Source: Actinophytocola sp. (GTDB taxonomy: Bacteria; Actinomycetota; Actinomycetes; Mycobacteriales; Pseudonocardiaceae). From it: 33,346 nucleotides of DNA. Positions 8,601-16,000 of the stretch are shown here, piece by piece. The stretch lies in contig WHSS01000028.1 of the NCBI GenBank assembly GCA_009379975.1, forward strand, positions 1 through 33,346. Reading direction: 5' to 3'. The translations under genes were made by a program, and so were the position numbers. The notes under the pieces are model-generated. The model had not been told where the DNA came from. It worked only from the letters and a program-made list of their open reading frames with translations, and searched no databases. Position 1 is the stretch's first letter. Each line of letters begins with the position of its first letter.

Positions 8601-8660
8601 GGGGAGCCCAAGGTGGCCTTCGGTGCCATATAGGCGCCCCATGGCACCTTCGTGCCGCGG
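8601..8660. repeat. Family A hairpin repeat, copy A1
   Basis: It begins GGGGAGCCCAAGGTGGCC and ends near CTTCGTGCCGCGG. Arms of about 20 bp fold around a short AT-rich loop (ATATA). It lies between the convergent sugC and ParB-fold genes and may serve as a bidirectional 3-prime-end structure. A close relative is at 32881-32942. Confidence 0.75.
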
Positions 8661-8706
8661 TGAAGCTACGCAAATGGGACGGTGCCGTCGGAAACCGGCG
8701 CTAACG

Positions 8707-9543
8707 TCAGCTTCCCCGTAGGGCCGCGATGACGTCGTCGTCCCAGCGGTGCCTGCGGATCAGCCGGTAGCGCTCACCCGCCAGCCGCAAGTACGCCTCG
8801 GCCTCGGTGTGCTCGCCGATCAGGTCGGCCTCGGCGAGCATCCGAACCACGGGGACGAACTCCTCGGCGTACCAGCGCTGGGCCACCGTCGCGCGGTCGA
8901 GGAACTCGCCTTCATCCTGCATCAGCCGGAAACCCCACGCCTCGACGTGCTCGCCCAGTTCCGCGTAGTTCCAGGGGTCGTCGACCCGCACCTTCTCGCG
9001 CGCTTGCCCGGTCAGCGGCACCCGGTCGAGGAAGATCCGCCGGTAGTCCTTGACGATCAGGTCGCCGCGGAACCGGATCCCTGCCGGGTCGATCTTGGTC
9101 TCGATCTGGGTCACGTACGCCTCGATCTCCCGCAGCCCCAGCGCGCAGGCCACCGACACCCGATGATGGCCGTCGGAGACGAAGTGCAGCTCGCCGACCC
9201 GGTACACGTCGATCGGCGGGATCTCCTCGCCGCGGCGGGTGGCCGCCGCCAGCCGCTCCCAGCGGGTCCGGACGCGGCCGGATGTGGGCCGGAACCAGCG
9301 GTCGAACTCCCGGGTCTTGTCGACGCTGCCGACGATCGACTCGATCGTGATCATCCGCAGGCCCAGGTCGTGTTCCGCGCGCTTGCCCAGCGCCGCGACG
9401 ACCTCGTCGAACGGCAGCATGATGTTGACGTCGTCCGGCTCGCGCCGCAGCCACGCCGACAGCAGTGACTGCACCTGCCTGCGGCGGGCACGAAGGAAGT
9501 CGCTCTCGGCGTCCGCGCTGGGGAACCCGGTGTCCTTGGCCAT
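8707..9543 (-). CDS. ParB/sulfiredoxin-fold domain protein
   Basis: This 278-aa protein contains the ParB-type N-terminal nucleotide-binding motif: IDVYRVGELHFVSDGHHR at about residues 111-128 matches the GxHR core. There is no recognisable helix-turn-helix of a classical chromosome-partitioning ParB, and the remainder is charged and helical. Homologues of this size are usually annotated only as ParB-N-terminal-domain proteins in actinobacteria. Its substrate or partner is unknown. The start ATG has GGAG about 9 bp upstream. The gap to the upstream metallophosphoesterase gene is only 54 bp and is made of a family C element. Confidence 0.7.
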   Translation of the reverse strand: MAKDTGFPSADAESDFLRARRRQVQSLLSAWLRREPDDVNIMLPFDEVVAALGKRAEHDLGLRMITIESIVGSVDKTREFDRWFRPTSGRVRTRWERLAAATRRGEEIPPIDVYRVGELHFVSDGHHRVSVACALGLREIEAYVTQIETKIDPAGIRFRGDLIVKDYRRIFLDRVPLTGQAREKVRVDDPWNYAELGEHVEAWGFRLMQDEGEFLDRATVAQRWYAEEFVPVVRMLAEADLIGEHTEAEAYLRLAGERYRLIRRHRWDDDVIAALRGS

Positions 9544-9558
9544 TACCGCCGCTCCGTA

Positions 9559-9678
9559 TCTAATTCACAAGTCGGGCTACTCACAGGTGAAGGAACCTCA
9601 CGTATGGCTGTGACCTCGACCGATCGCTCGCGCGGGCCTGACGGCCCACCGTCGCTGGATCGGTGGTGAATAGCCCTC
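9559..9678. mobile_element. Family C miniature element, divergent copy C1
   Basis: The left end has ATTCACAAGTCGGGC and the right end GTGAATAGCCCTCC, the same termini as the copies at 14641 and 31064. The interior is diverged but keeps a recognisable GACCTCGA segment. About 80 bp of it lies inside the 3-prime end of the metallophosphoesterase gene and the rest is the intergenic region upstream of the ParB-fold gene. Confidence 0.65.
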
Positions 9679-10332
9679 CAGGTTCGCTGGGCTTCGGGCG
9701 ATCTCGATGAACCGGTGACCGACCACGTTGCGGACCGTTGTCGCTCCCAGTTGATGATCGGGCACCGGCTCACCGTGCGGATGGATGTGCCCGTGCAACA
9801 TCCAGGCGGGGTGGAGCCGGTCCACGGCGTCGCGCAGGCACTCGAAGCCGCGGTGGGGTGGATCTTCGCGATCCCCGACGCCGCGCGGCGGGGAATGGGT
9901 GAGCAGCACGTCGACCGGGCGGCGCCGCGCCTTGCGCACCAACCGGCGGGCGCGCCGCGCCTGTTGCGCCTCGGTCCACTGGTTCGGGCCGTCGTTGTAC
10001 CGGATCGACCCGCCAAGGCCCGCGATGCGCAGCCCCGCGGCCGTCACCACTTCGCCATCGGCGTTGATCCAGCCGCGCGGCCCTGGCCACCGGGACGGAA
10101 AGCCCGCTCGCAGCGGTATCCCGGCGACGGAGTCGAACCCGCCGAGGTCGAGGTCGAGGTCGTGGTTGCCCGGCACGAACACGCCGGGCCGATCCAGCGC
10201 GTCCACCAGGAACTCGAGGTAGTCGAACGGCAGGTCACCCGCCGCCAGCAGCAGGTCGACCGGCATCGACCGGATGGCATCCGACCACAGCCCTGGCTCG
10301 ACTTCGTCGGCGACGACCAGCACGCGAGTCAC
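9598..10332 (-). CDS. Calcineurin-like metallophosphoesterase
   Basis: This is a predicted metal-dependent phosphoesterase of 244 aa. Visible motifs are GDL (32-34), GNHD (55-58), THSPPRG (145-151) and GHIHPHG (181-187). The usual first motif DxH is replaced by ADEVEP at the N-terminus, so one metal ligand is absent or altered; I believe this is shared by the actinobacterial subfamily. Residues from about 219 to the end are encoded by a family C element, so the native C-terminus was apparently replaced or extended. The start ATG at 10332 lies just downstream, in transcription terms, of the repeat after corA. Substrate unknown. Confidence 0.78.
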   Translation of the reverse strand: MTRVLVVADEVEPGLWSDAIRSMPVDLLLAAGDLPFDYLEFLVDALDRPGVFVPGNHDLDLDLGGFDSVAGIPLRAGFPSRWPGPRGWINADGEVVTAAGLRIAGLGGSIRYNDGPNQWTEAQQARRARRLVRKARRRPVDVLLTHSPPRGVGDREDPPHRGFECLRDAVDRLHPAWMLHGHIHPHGEPVPDHQLGATTVRNVVGHRFIEIARSPANLEGYSPPIQRRWAVRPARAIGRGHSHT

Positions 10333-10348
10333 ACGTCCAGGTTACAAG

Positions 10349-10433
10349 CGCGCTGAAAGACGCCTTCAGTCCGTTCAACGGACTGAAAGCGTCTTTCACT
10401 CCGCTCACTGGACTGAAGGCGTCTTTCAGCGCG
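10349..10433. repeat. Family B palindromic repeat, copy B1
   Basis: A perfect 24-bp inverted repeat (10349-10372 with 10410-10433) encloses a further internal copy of the same motif, built on CTGAAAGACGCCTTCAGTCC. It fills the gap between corA (stop) and the metallophosphoesterase start on the minus strand. It is probably a transcript-end structure. Other copies are at 17842, 25841 and 32626. Confidence 0.85.
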
Positions 10434-10437
10434 TGCG

Positions 10438-11532
10438 TTAGAGCCAGTGATTGCGGCGGAAGATCCGGAAGAGCAGGTAACAGATCAGCGCGATGCCGAG
10501 CAACACCGCCGGGTAGCCGTAGGTCCAGTTCAGCTCGGGCATCACGTCGAAGTTCATTCCGTAGATGCCCGTGATCGCGGTCGGTACCGCGAACATCGCC
10601 GCCCAGGCGGTGATCTTGCGCATGTCGATGTTCTGTTGCAGCGAAATCTTGGCCACCGTCGCGTCGACCAGCGTGGTGAGCAGTTCGTTTGCGCTGCCGA
10701 TACGTTCGGAAACCGTGGTGAGGTGATCGTCGACGTCGCGGAAGTACGAGCGGATCTCGTCGGGGATGAGCCTGCTGTAGCCCTCGGCGAGCCTGCGCAG
10801 CGGGGTGGCCAGCGGCAGCACCGCGCGCCGCAGTTCCAGTACCTCGCGCTTCATCAGGTAGATCTGCTCGGCGGTCACCGGAGAGCGGGGCTCGAAGACC
10901 TGGTCTTCCAGTTCGTCGATGTCTTCTTCGATCCGTTCCGACACATCGAGGTAGTGGTCGACGACGTTGTCGGCGATCGCGTGCAGTACCGCGGCCGGCC
11001 CGGCGCGGAGCCGTTCCGGGTCGCCGTCGAGGTGATGGCGCAGGTCGGCGAGGCCGGAGTGCTGGCCGTGCCGGACGGTGACGATGAAGTCCTTGCCGAG
11101 GAAGGCCATCAACTGGCCGGTTTCGACGATCTCGTTCGCCGTCGTCGGCGAATCGTGCTCGATGTAGCGGACCGTCTTGAGCACCATGAACAGCATGTCC
11201 TCGTAGCGGTCGAGCTTGGGGCGCTGGTGTGCGTGCACCGCGTCCTCGACCGCGAGCTCGTGGAGCCCGTAGGCCTCGGCTATGCCCTGGATCTGCGAGT
11301 CGCTCGGCTCGTGCAACCCGATCCAGACGAACGCGTCCTGCCGCGTGCGGGTCTCCGTGATCGCCTCGCTGTGCGTCCAGTTGCCAGGCATGCGCTCGCC
11401 GTCGACGTAGACGGCGCAGTCGACGACGGCCGCGTCCAGCGACGCCTGCGCGGGCGGCTCACGGCGGGCGTTCTGCTGTTCCCTGCCATATCCGCGGCCG
11501 CGGAAGCCGCCGAAAGACCGGATCGCTGACAT
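10438..11532 (-). CDS. corA: CorA-family magnesium/divalent cation transporter
   Basis: This is a pentameric inner-membrane channel for Mg2+ or Co2+. The signature YGMN is at residues 324-327 at the end of the first of two C-terminal helices, followed by FDVMPEL and a second helix ending in a basic tail. The large N-terminal cytoplasmic domain and long stalk helix are present. The start at 11532 is chosen because GGGAG lies 5 bp upstream; a longer frame from 11580 lacks a site. The 364-aa product has a poorly conserved Gly/Arg-rich N-terminus of about 25 residues. It is divergent from the MaoC gene across a 121-bp gap. Confidence 0.9.
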   Translation of the reverse strand: MSAIRSFGGFRGRGYGREQQNARREPPAQASLDAAVVDCAVYVDGERMPGNWTHSEAITETRTRQDAFVWIGLHEPSDSQIQGIAEAYGLHELAVEDAVHAHQRPKLDRYEDMLFMVLKTVRYIEHDSPTTANEIVETGQLMAFLGKDFIVTVRHGQHSGLADLRHHLDGDPERLRAGPAAVLHAIADNVVDHYLDVSERIEEDIDELEDQVFEPRSPVTAEQIYLMKREVLELRRAVLPLATPLRRLAEGYSRLIPDEIRSYFRDVDDHLTTVSERIGSANELLTTLVDATVAKISLQQNIDMRKITAWAAMFAVPTAITGIYGMNFDVMPELNWTYGYPAVLLGIALICYLLFRIFRRNHWL

Positions 11533-11653
11533 AGCTACTCCCGTGCCGAGGGGGATCAAACGCGGCCTGGACCACACCAATCGTCGAGCCTACCCCGGCC
11601 GCAAGGCATGATGTTGTCCGAAGACATGTGGGCACGGCTAAGGAGGAACTAAC

Positions 11654-12157
11654 GTGCAGTTCGGCCGGTATTACGAGGAGTTCGAGGTCGGCGCGGTGTA
11701 CAAGCACTGGCCCGGCAAGACGGTCACCGAGTACGACGACCACCTGTTCTGCCTGCTCACCATGAACCACCATCCGTTGCACATGGACGCCCACTACGCG
11801 GGTGAGACCACCGACTTCGGCAAGAACGTGGTGGTCGGCAACTACATCTACTCGCTGCTGCTGGGCATGTCCGTGCCGGACGTCTCCGGCAAGGCGATCG
11901 CCAACCTCGAGGTCTCCTCGCTCAAGCACGTCAAGCCGACCTTCCACGGCGACACCATTTACGGCGAGACCGAGGTGCTCGACAAGAACCCGTCGAAGTC
12001 CAAGGACGACCGGGGCGTGGTCTACGTCGAGACCCGCGGCTACAAGCAGGACGGCACGATCGTGTGCGTGTTCCGCCGCAAGGTCATGGTGCCGAAGGAG
12101 TCCTACGGCGAGGCGCGCGGCGGCGAGCAGCCGGGCAGGCCGGTGCCGCATGAGTGA
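11654..12157 (+). CDS. MaoC-like hot-dog dehydratase family protein
   Basis: This 167-aa single-domain hot-dog protein resembles MaoC/R-specific enoyl-CoA hydratases. The hydratase signature region reads TMNHHPLHMDAHYA (about residues 36-49): the catalytic His is retained, but the position normally held by the catalytic Asp appears as Asn. It may act as an acyl-CoA dehydratase with altered chemistry, like other actinobacterial MaoC paralogues. It starts with GTG at 11654 behind a strong AGGAGG at 11641-11646. The next gene follows after 12 bp. Confidence 0.82.
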   Translation: MQFGRYYEEFEVGAVYKHWPGKTVTEYDDHLFCLLTMNHHPLHMDAHYAGETTDFGKNVVVGNYIYSLLLGMSVPDVSGKAIANLEVSSLKHVKPTFHGDTIYGETEVLDKNPSKSKDDRGVVYVETRGYKQDGTIVCVFRRKVMVPKESYGEARGGEQPGRPVPHE

Positions 12158-12169
12158 TCCGAGCGGCCG

Positions 12170-13258
12170 ATGAGCCTGACGGCAGCCCAGCGGCGGCTGC
12201 GCGAATTCGCCGAAGCCGAGGCCGATTCCTCGCCCCTCTATGCCCACGTCGCGGCGCATGCTGCCGGCGACGACGAGATCGCCGGCCTGCTGGCGGCGGC
12301 GCCAGACCCGGATCCGGAACTGCTCTTCGCGGTGGCACACCGGCTAGTGCAGGCGGATCCGATCCATCCGGTCACGCGCTACTACCAGACGATGGGTGGC
12401 TTCGACGGGGTCGATGCCGAGACCTGGCCGTTGCTGCGGACCTTCCTGCTCGAACGCGCCGCCACCGCCGGCGAGCTGATCGCGAGCAGGCGGGTGCGCG
12501 GCGATGACGTCGCCCGCGCGGCCGTGCTGTATCCGGCCATCGCCGCGGTCGCCAAACAGGCGGGAGGGCAGATCGCGCTGCTCGAGGTGGGCTGCGGCGC
12601 CGGCTTGCTGCTCGGGCTGGACCGCTACGGCTATCGCTATCAGTGTGACGGCGGCGAGCAGTTCACCGCGGGCCCCGCGAAGGCGAGCGTCGGGCTGCAC
12701 TGTGCGGTGACCGGTGGTGGCTTCGGAAAACCAGCCAAAAAGGTGACGATCGGCGCTCGCATCGGGCTGGACGCCGACCCGATCGACGCGGCCGACGAGG
12801 ACGAACTGGCCTGGCTCGAGGCGTGCGTCCGGGGGGATCAGCCCGAGCGGGCCAGGCAGCTTCGCGCGGCGGCAGCGGCGCAGCGCAAGTGGGCGCCGGA
12901 GCTCATCGCGGGCGATATCGTCGACGACCTCGCGAGCGCGGCCGCGCGGCTGCCGCCAGAGCTGCCGCTGGTCGTGATGAACAGCAACGTGATGGGCCAC
13001 CTGAGTGAAATTCGCCGCGAGGCTTACCTGGCCGCGCTCGCGACACTAGCCGGTGATCACCCACTGTGGTGGGTGAGTCACGAACCGTACTGCGATGGGC
13101 TGACCCAACTGCTCCCCGGGCGGAGTGACCTCGAACCGGCGGCAAGCGAACCTGTCGCCGCCGTGCTGAGCATCGGCCGGTGGGCAGGCGGCGAGCCAGC
13201 CGTCGAGGTGCTCGCCACCACCGATCCAGCTGGTCAGCGGATGAACTGGCTTGGTTGA
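12170..13258 (+). CDS. DUF2332 family protein
   Basis: This 362-aa cytoplasmic protein matches the DUF2332 pattern as I know it: SSPLYAHVAAHAAGDDEI near the N-terminus, HPVTRYY around residue 64, and LLEVGCGAGLLLGLDRYGY near 138-156, which looks like a methyltransferase-type glycine motif, then VVMNSNVMGHL and SHEP. The methyltransferase-like motif suggests a Rossmann fold, but no activity is established for the family. It starts 12 bp after the MaoC stop and is probably co-transcribed with it. It ends convergent to the Nudix gene. Confidence 0.78.
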   Translation: MSLTAAQRRLREFAEAEADSSPLYAHVAAHAAGDDEIAGLLAAAPDPDPELLFAVAHRLVQADPIHPVTRYYQTMGGFDGVDAETWPLLRTFLLERAATAGELIASRRVRGDDVARAAVLYPAIAAVAKQAGGQIALLEVGCGAGLLLGLDRYGYRYQCDGGEQFTAGPAKASVGLHCAVTGGGFGKPAKKVTIGARIGLDADPIDAADEDELAWLEACVRGDQPERARQLRAAAAAQRKWAPELIAGDIVDDLASAAARLPPELPLVVMNSNVMGHLSEIRREAYLAALATLAGDHPLWWVSHEPYCDGLTQLLPGRSDLEPAASEPVAAVLSIGRWAGGEPAVEVLATTDPAGQRMNWLG

Positions 13259-13261
13259 CCA

Positions 13262-13319
13262 GGCACGAAGGGGCCATTGGGTGCGCACCCGGCACCGAAG
13301 GAGTCCTTGGGCTCGCCGC
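13262..13319. repeat. Family A-like hairpin repeat, divergent copy A4
   Basis: The segment contains GGGTGCGCACCC flanked by similar GAAGG-type arms and ends in CTTGGGCTCGCCGCG, echoing the family A ends. It separates the convergent DUF2332 and Nudix genes and may act as a transcript-end structure. Confidence 0.5.
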
Positions 13320-13320
13320 G

Positions 13321-13731
13321 TCAGTCGCGGGGCAGGGCGTGCCAGCTACGCAGCGTCGAAGTGAGGCCGCTCACCAATTCGCCGTCTCGGTCGAGTTGGG
13401 TGTATTCGCCGAGCGTGACCCAGCGTGCGTCGGTGGCGTCGTCGCCCGCGCGCAGGGAGCCGCCGGTGACCCGGCATACATAGTCGTGGATCTCGTACGG
13501 ACCGCGGGTCACGCTGCCGACGAGTTCGCCCGCCAGAACGCGCAGTCCGGTCTCTTCTCGCAGCTCACGCACTATGGCCCGACCGTCGGATTCGCCGGGC
13601 TCGACCCGCCCGCCCGGCAGCGACCACCGGCCCGCGGCGGGCTCGTTGGCCCGGCGGATGAGCAGCAACCGCCCTTCGGCGTCGTGCACGACGCCGCCTA
13701 CGCAGCGAATTGTCGACTTTGGGGACGCCAT
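13321..13731 (-). CDS. Nudix hydrolase
   Basis: This small Nudix-fold pyrophosphohydrolase has a complete box G41-x5-E47-x7-R55-E56-L-R-E59-E60-T-G-L, so the metal-binding glutamates are intact. At 136 aa it is a typical single-domain member. The frame continues to 13773, but ATG 13731 begins the usual CVGGVVHD-preceding strand after about 9 residues and is preferred. MutT-like nucleotide clean-up is possible, but the substrate cannot be told from sequence. Confidence 0.85.
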   Translation of the reverse strand: MASPKSTIRCVGGVVHDAEGRLLLIRRANEPAAGRWSLPGGRVEPGESDGRAIVRELREETGLRVLAGELVGSVTRGPYEIHDYVCRVTGGSLRAGDDATDARWVTLGEYTQLDRDGELVSGLTSTLRSWHALPRD

Positions 13732-13870
13732 AGCGACTGAGAGTAGCGATTCGGTAGCATGATTGGCGAGCACTGCCCCAAGCGCGGGACATTGCTCGGT
13801 ATTCCGAGCTAGGTGCGGTACAACGAATACGGGTTAGCCACCAGTACTACACAGACGGGATCTGATCGTC

Positions 13871-14035
13871 GTGGACGTGAAGAAGATAGCCGTAATCGGC
13901 GGCACCGTGCTCTTGCTGTTCTTCGTCATCTCGCAGCCGGGTGCTTCGGCCGCACTGGTCCACAACATTCTCGGCATGCTCAAGGATGCCGCGGAGTCAC
14001 TGATCACCTTCGTCAGCAACGTCTTCCAAGGCTGA
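13871..14035 (+). CDS. Small single-pass membrane protein (54 aa)
   Basis: A GTG-started frame encodes 54 residues: a short basic start (VDVKKIAVIG), one hydrophobic helix (about 6-28) and an amphipathic tail with NILGMLKDAAESL. It ends 15 bp before the PH-domain membrane protein. Similar tiny proteins precede this gene in other actinobacteria, as far as I recall, which suggests a membrane partner. A GTG two codons downstream is an alternative start. No function is known. Confidence 0.65.
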   Translation: MDVKKIAVIGGTVLLLFFVISQPGASAALVHNILGMLKDAAESLITFVSNVFQG

Positions 14036-14050
14036 GACCGGGGAGCGTCG

Positions 14051-14617
14051 TTGTCTCTCTTCTCGCCCCGCGATCCGGATGAATATCTGCTCGACACCGA
14101 GCGGAGGGTCATCCGGATCCGGCGACACTGGGCGACTCTGCTGTGGGACAGCTTCGAGTCGGGTGCCCTGCTCAGCGTCGCCGTCATGGTGTCGTATCTG
14201 CTCCCGCCCGCGCTGTGGGTGGTGCAGAACGTGCTGTGGTACGCCGCGCTGATCGTCATCCTGCGGTTCATGTGGCTGGTGATGGAGTGGTGGGTGGAGA
14301 CCCTCGTCGTCACCGACAAGCGCTTCATCATGACCAAGGGCATCTTCACCACGAAGGTGCTGATGATGCCGATCAGCAAGGTCACCGACCTCACCTATAA
14401 GCGCTCCGCCGCGGGCAGGCTCTTCGGCTACGGCACGATCGTCATCGAGTCGGCCGGGCAGATCCAGGCGCTCAACCACATCGACTACCTGCCGCGGCCG
14501 GAAGAGTTCTACGACAGCATCTCCGAGCTCGTCTTCGGCGACAAGAAGAAGCAGGCCGAGCGGTTCTCGATGATCAAGGCGCAGCGCGCCGCGCGTGGTA
14601 AGCGAAAGGTCGGGTAG
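14051..14617 (+). CDS. PH-domain (bPH2) membrane protein
   Basis: This 188-aa protein has an N-terminal soluble stretch, two adjacent transmembrane helices (about residues 36-75) and a bacterial PH domain (about 80-165) with the typical TLVVTDKRFIMTKGIF start, then a basic tail ending in RGKRKVG. It resembles the mycobacterial PH-domain membrane protein Rv3278c. The start is taken as TTG 14051, with GGGGAG 6 bp upstream; no ATG or GTG lies in a sensible position. Role unknown; probably a membrane-surface scaffold together with the preceding 54-aa protein. Confidence 0.8.
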   Translation: MSLFSPRDPDEYLLDTERRVIRIRRHWATLLWDSFESGALLSVAVMVSYLLPPALWVVQNVLWYAALIVILRFMWLVMEWWVETLVVTDKRFIMTKGIFTTKVLMMPISKVTDLTYKRSAAGRLFGYGTIVIESAGQIQALNHIDYLPRPEEFYDSISELVFGDKKKQAERFSMIKAQRAARGKRKVG

Positions 14618-14640
14618 CACCGGCCTGTCGCGACAAGGAG

Positions 14641-14763
14641 TCTTATTCATAAGTCGGGCCATTCACTACGGACAGGTCACCTCGATCTCGCGTCTCACCT
14701 GCAGTCGTTCGTCACGAGCCACCCTCCGGGCGGCCCCCGCCGAACGACTTGTGAATAGCCCTC
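14641..14763. mobile_element. Family C miniature element, copy C2 (full length)
   Basis: The 123-bp element runs from TCTTATTCATAAGTCGGGCC to CGACTTGTGAATAGCCCTC. Its ends form an imperfect inverted repeat (TATTCA-Y-AAGTCG). It is close to C3 over its whole length. It lies between the PH-protein stop and the PHP gene, whose GTG start is 17 bp beyond, so it probably contains or has displaced the promoter of that gene. No coding capacity. Confidence 0.8.
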
Positions 14764-14779
14764 ATGCGAGACTGCTCCG

Positions 14780-15655
14780 GTGAGCCGCCGCATAGATCTG
14801 CATACCCATTCGGCCGTCTCGGACGGAACGGACACCCCCAGCGAGCTGATGCGCGCCGCCGTCGCGGCCGAGCTCGACGTCATCGCGCTGACCGATCACG
14901 ACACCACGGCGGGGTGGCAGGAGGCGGCCGACGCGCTGCCCGCCCCGCTGACCCTCGTCCCCGGTGCCGAGCTCTCTTGCGTATCCGATGACGGCGACGG
15001 CAGGCAGATCAGCGTGCACCTGCTCGCCTACCAGTTCGACCCGTCCTCGGCGGCACTGGTGGCCGAGCAGCAGCGGCTCCGGACCGAGCGTCGGACCCGC
15101 CTGCGTCTCATGGCCGATCGGATGGCCGCCGACGGGCTGCCGATCGACCCTGACGCGCTGTTCGCCGGCCTCGCCGATGACGCGCCCGCCGGCAGGCCGC
15201 ACCTGGCAAGGGCGCTGGTCGAAGCGGGACAGGTCGCCGACGTCAACGAGGCCTTCGAGCGCTACCTCGGTAACGGGCGTGGCTACTACCTGCCCCGCAC
15301 CGACACCCCGGTCGAGAAGGCCGTTGACATGATCGCGTCGGCGGGCGGGGTCACCGTGCTCGCGCACCCCTGGGCGTACTCGCGCGGGCCGACGGTCAAC
15401 GCCGAGGTCATCGAGGGACTGGCGGCTTGCGGCCTCGCCGGTGTCGAGGTCGATCACCCCAACCACGACAGCGAGACCAGGCAGCGGCTGCGGGGACTCG
15501 CCGCCGAACTCGGCCTCCTGGCCACCGGGTCGAGCGACTACCACGGCGCGAACAAATCCATCTCGCTCGGCGCTGAGCTCACCGACCCCGAGGTGTTCGA
15601 GGAGTTGACGGCGCGGGCAACCGGCGCACCGCTGGTGGCGGGACAGCCGGCATGA
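14780..15655 (+). CDS. PHP-domain phosphoesterase (TrpH/YciV type)
   Basis: This is a predicted metal-dependent phosphoesterase. The metal-binding motifs are H8-T-H10 in DLHTHS, D39-H40-D41 in LTDHD, a histidine in LAHPW (about 195) and SSDYHG near 252. Relatives such as YciV/RNase AM act on 3-prime,5-prime nucleoside bisphosphates or RNA ends; which substrate applies here cannot be told. The length of 291 aa is typical. GTG start at 14780. Its stop overlaps the next start by ATGA. Confidence 0.85.
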   Translation: MSRRIDLHTHSAVSDGTDTPSELMRAAVAAELDVIALTDHDTTAGWQEAADALPAPLTLVPGAELSCVSDDGDGRQISVHLLAYQFDPSSAALVAEQQRLRTERRTRLRLMADRMAADGLPIDPDALFAGLADDAPAGRPHLARALVEAGQVADVNEAFERYLGNGRGYYLPRTDTPVEKAVDMIASAGGVTVLAHPWAYSRGPTVNAEVIEGLAACGLAGVEVDHPNHDSETRQRLRGLAAELGLLATGSSDYHGANKSISLGAELTDPEVFEELTARATGAPLVAGQPA

Positions 15656-15999
15656 CCGAGTACTTCGACGTCGGCGTCTTCGCCGCCGCGGCGATCACCT
15701 TGCTGGTGATCACCGACCCGCCCGGCACGCCGTTACTGGCAGGGCCGGGCGCGATCGCGGCGACCATCGTGTTCGTGCGCGAGGCAGAGGGCAAGATCGG
15801 CGCGTATCTGGCGCTTGCGGCGGCGATCCTGCTGGTCCACATCGTGCTGTTCCTGTGCCTGCGGTTCGCGGGCGCGCTGATCAAGCTGATCAAGGAGAGC
15901 GGCATCACGCTGCTGGCCAAGGTCGCAGGCCTGCTGCTGGCGGCGATCGCGGTGCAGTTGGTCGCCGAGTCGGTGCGAGGATTCATCGCCGGCGGCTGA
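15652..15999 (+). CDS. MarC-family membrane protein with an internal deletion
   Basis: MarC/UPF0056 proteins are roughly 200 aa with six helices. This product is only 115 aa. Its first 25 residues (VFAAAAITLLVITDPPG) match the family N-terminus, then the sequence jumps at PPGTP directly to the second-half motif TPLLAGPGAIAATIVFV and continues normally to the C-terminus. About 85 central residues are missing, yet the frame is kept. The conserved P-x-G segment present in both halves could have supplied the microhomology. About four helices remain, so transport function is doubtful. The ATG overlaps the PHP stop (ATGA). Call it an in-frame deletion allele or a non-functional remnant. Confidence 0.75.
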   Translation: MTEYFDVGVFAAAAITLLVITDPPGTPLLAGPGAIAATIVFVREAEGKIGAYLALAAAILLVHIVLFLCLRFAGALIKLIKESGITLLAKVAGLLLAAIAVQLVAESVRGFIAGG

Positions 16000-16000
16000 G

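Noticed and set aside
8707-9543. Chromosome-partitioning ParB with a parS/parA locus
   Set aside because: No ParA, no parS-like sites and no C-terminal HTH; only the ParB-fold N-terminal motif is shared.
10349-10433. Repeats as a CRISPR array
   Set aside because: Units are palindromic, adjacent without unique spacers, and no cas genes are present.
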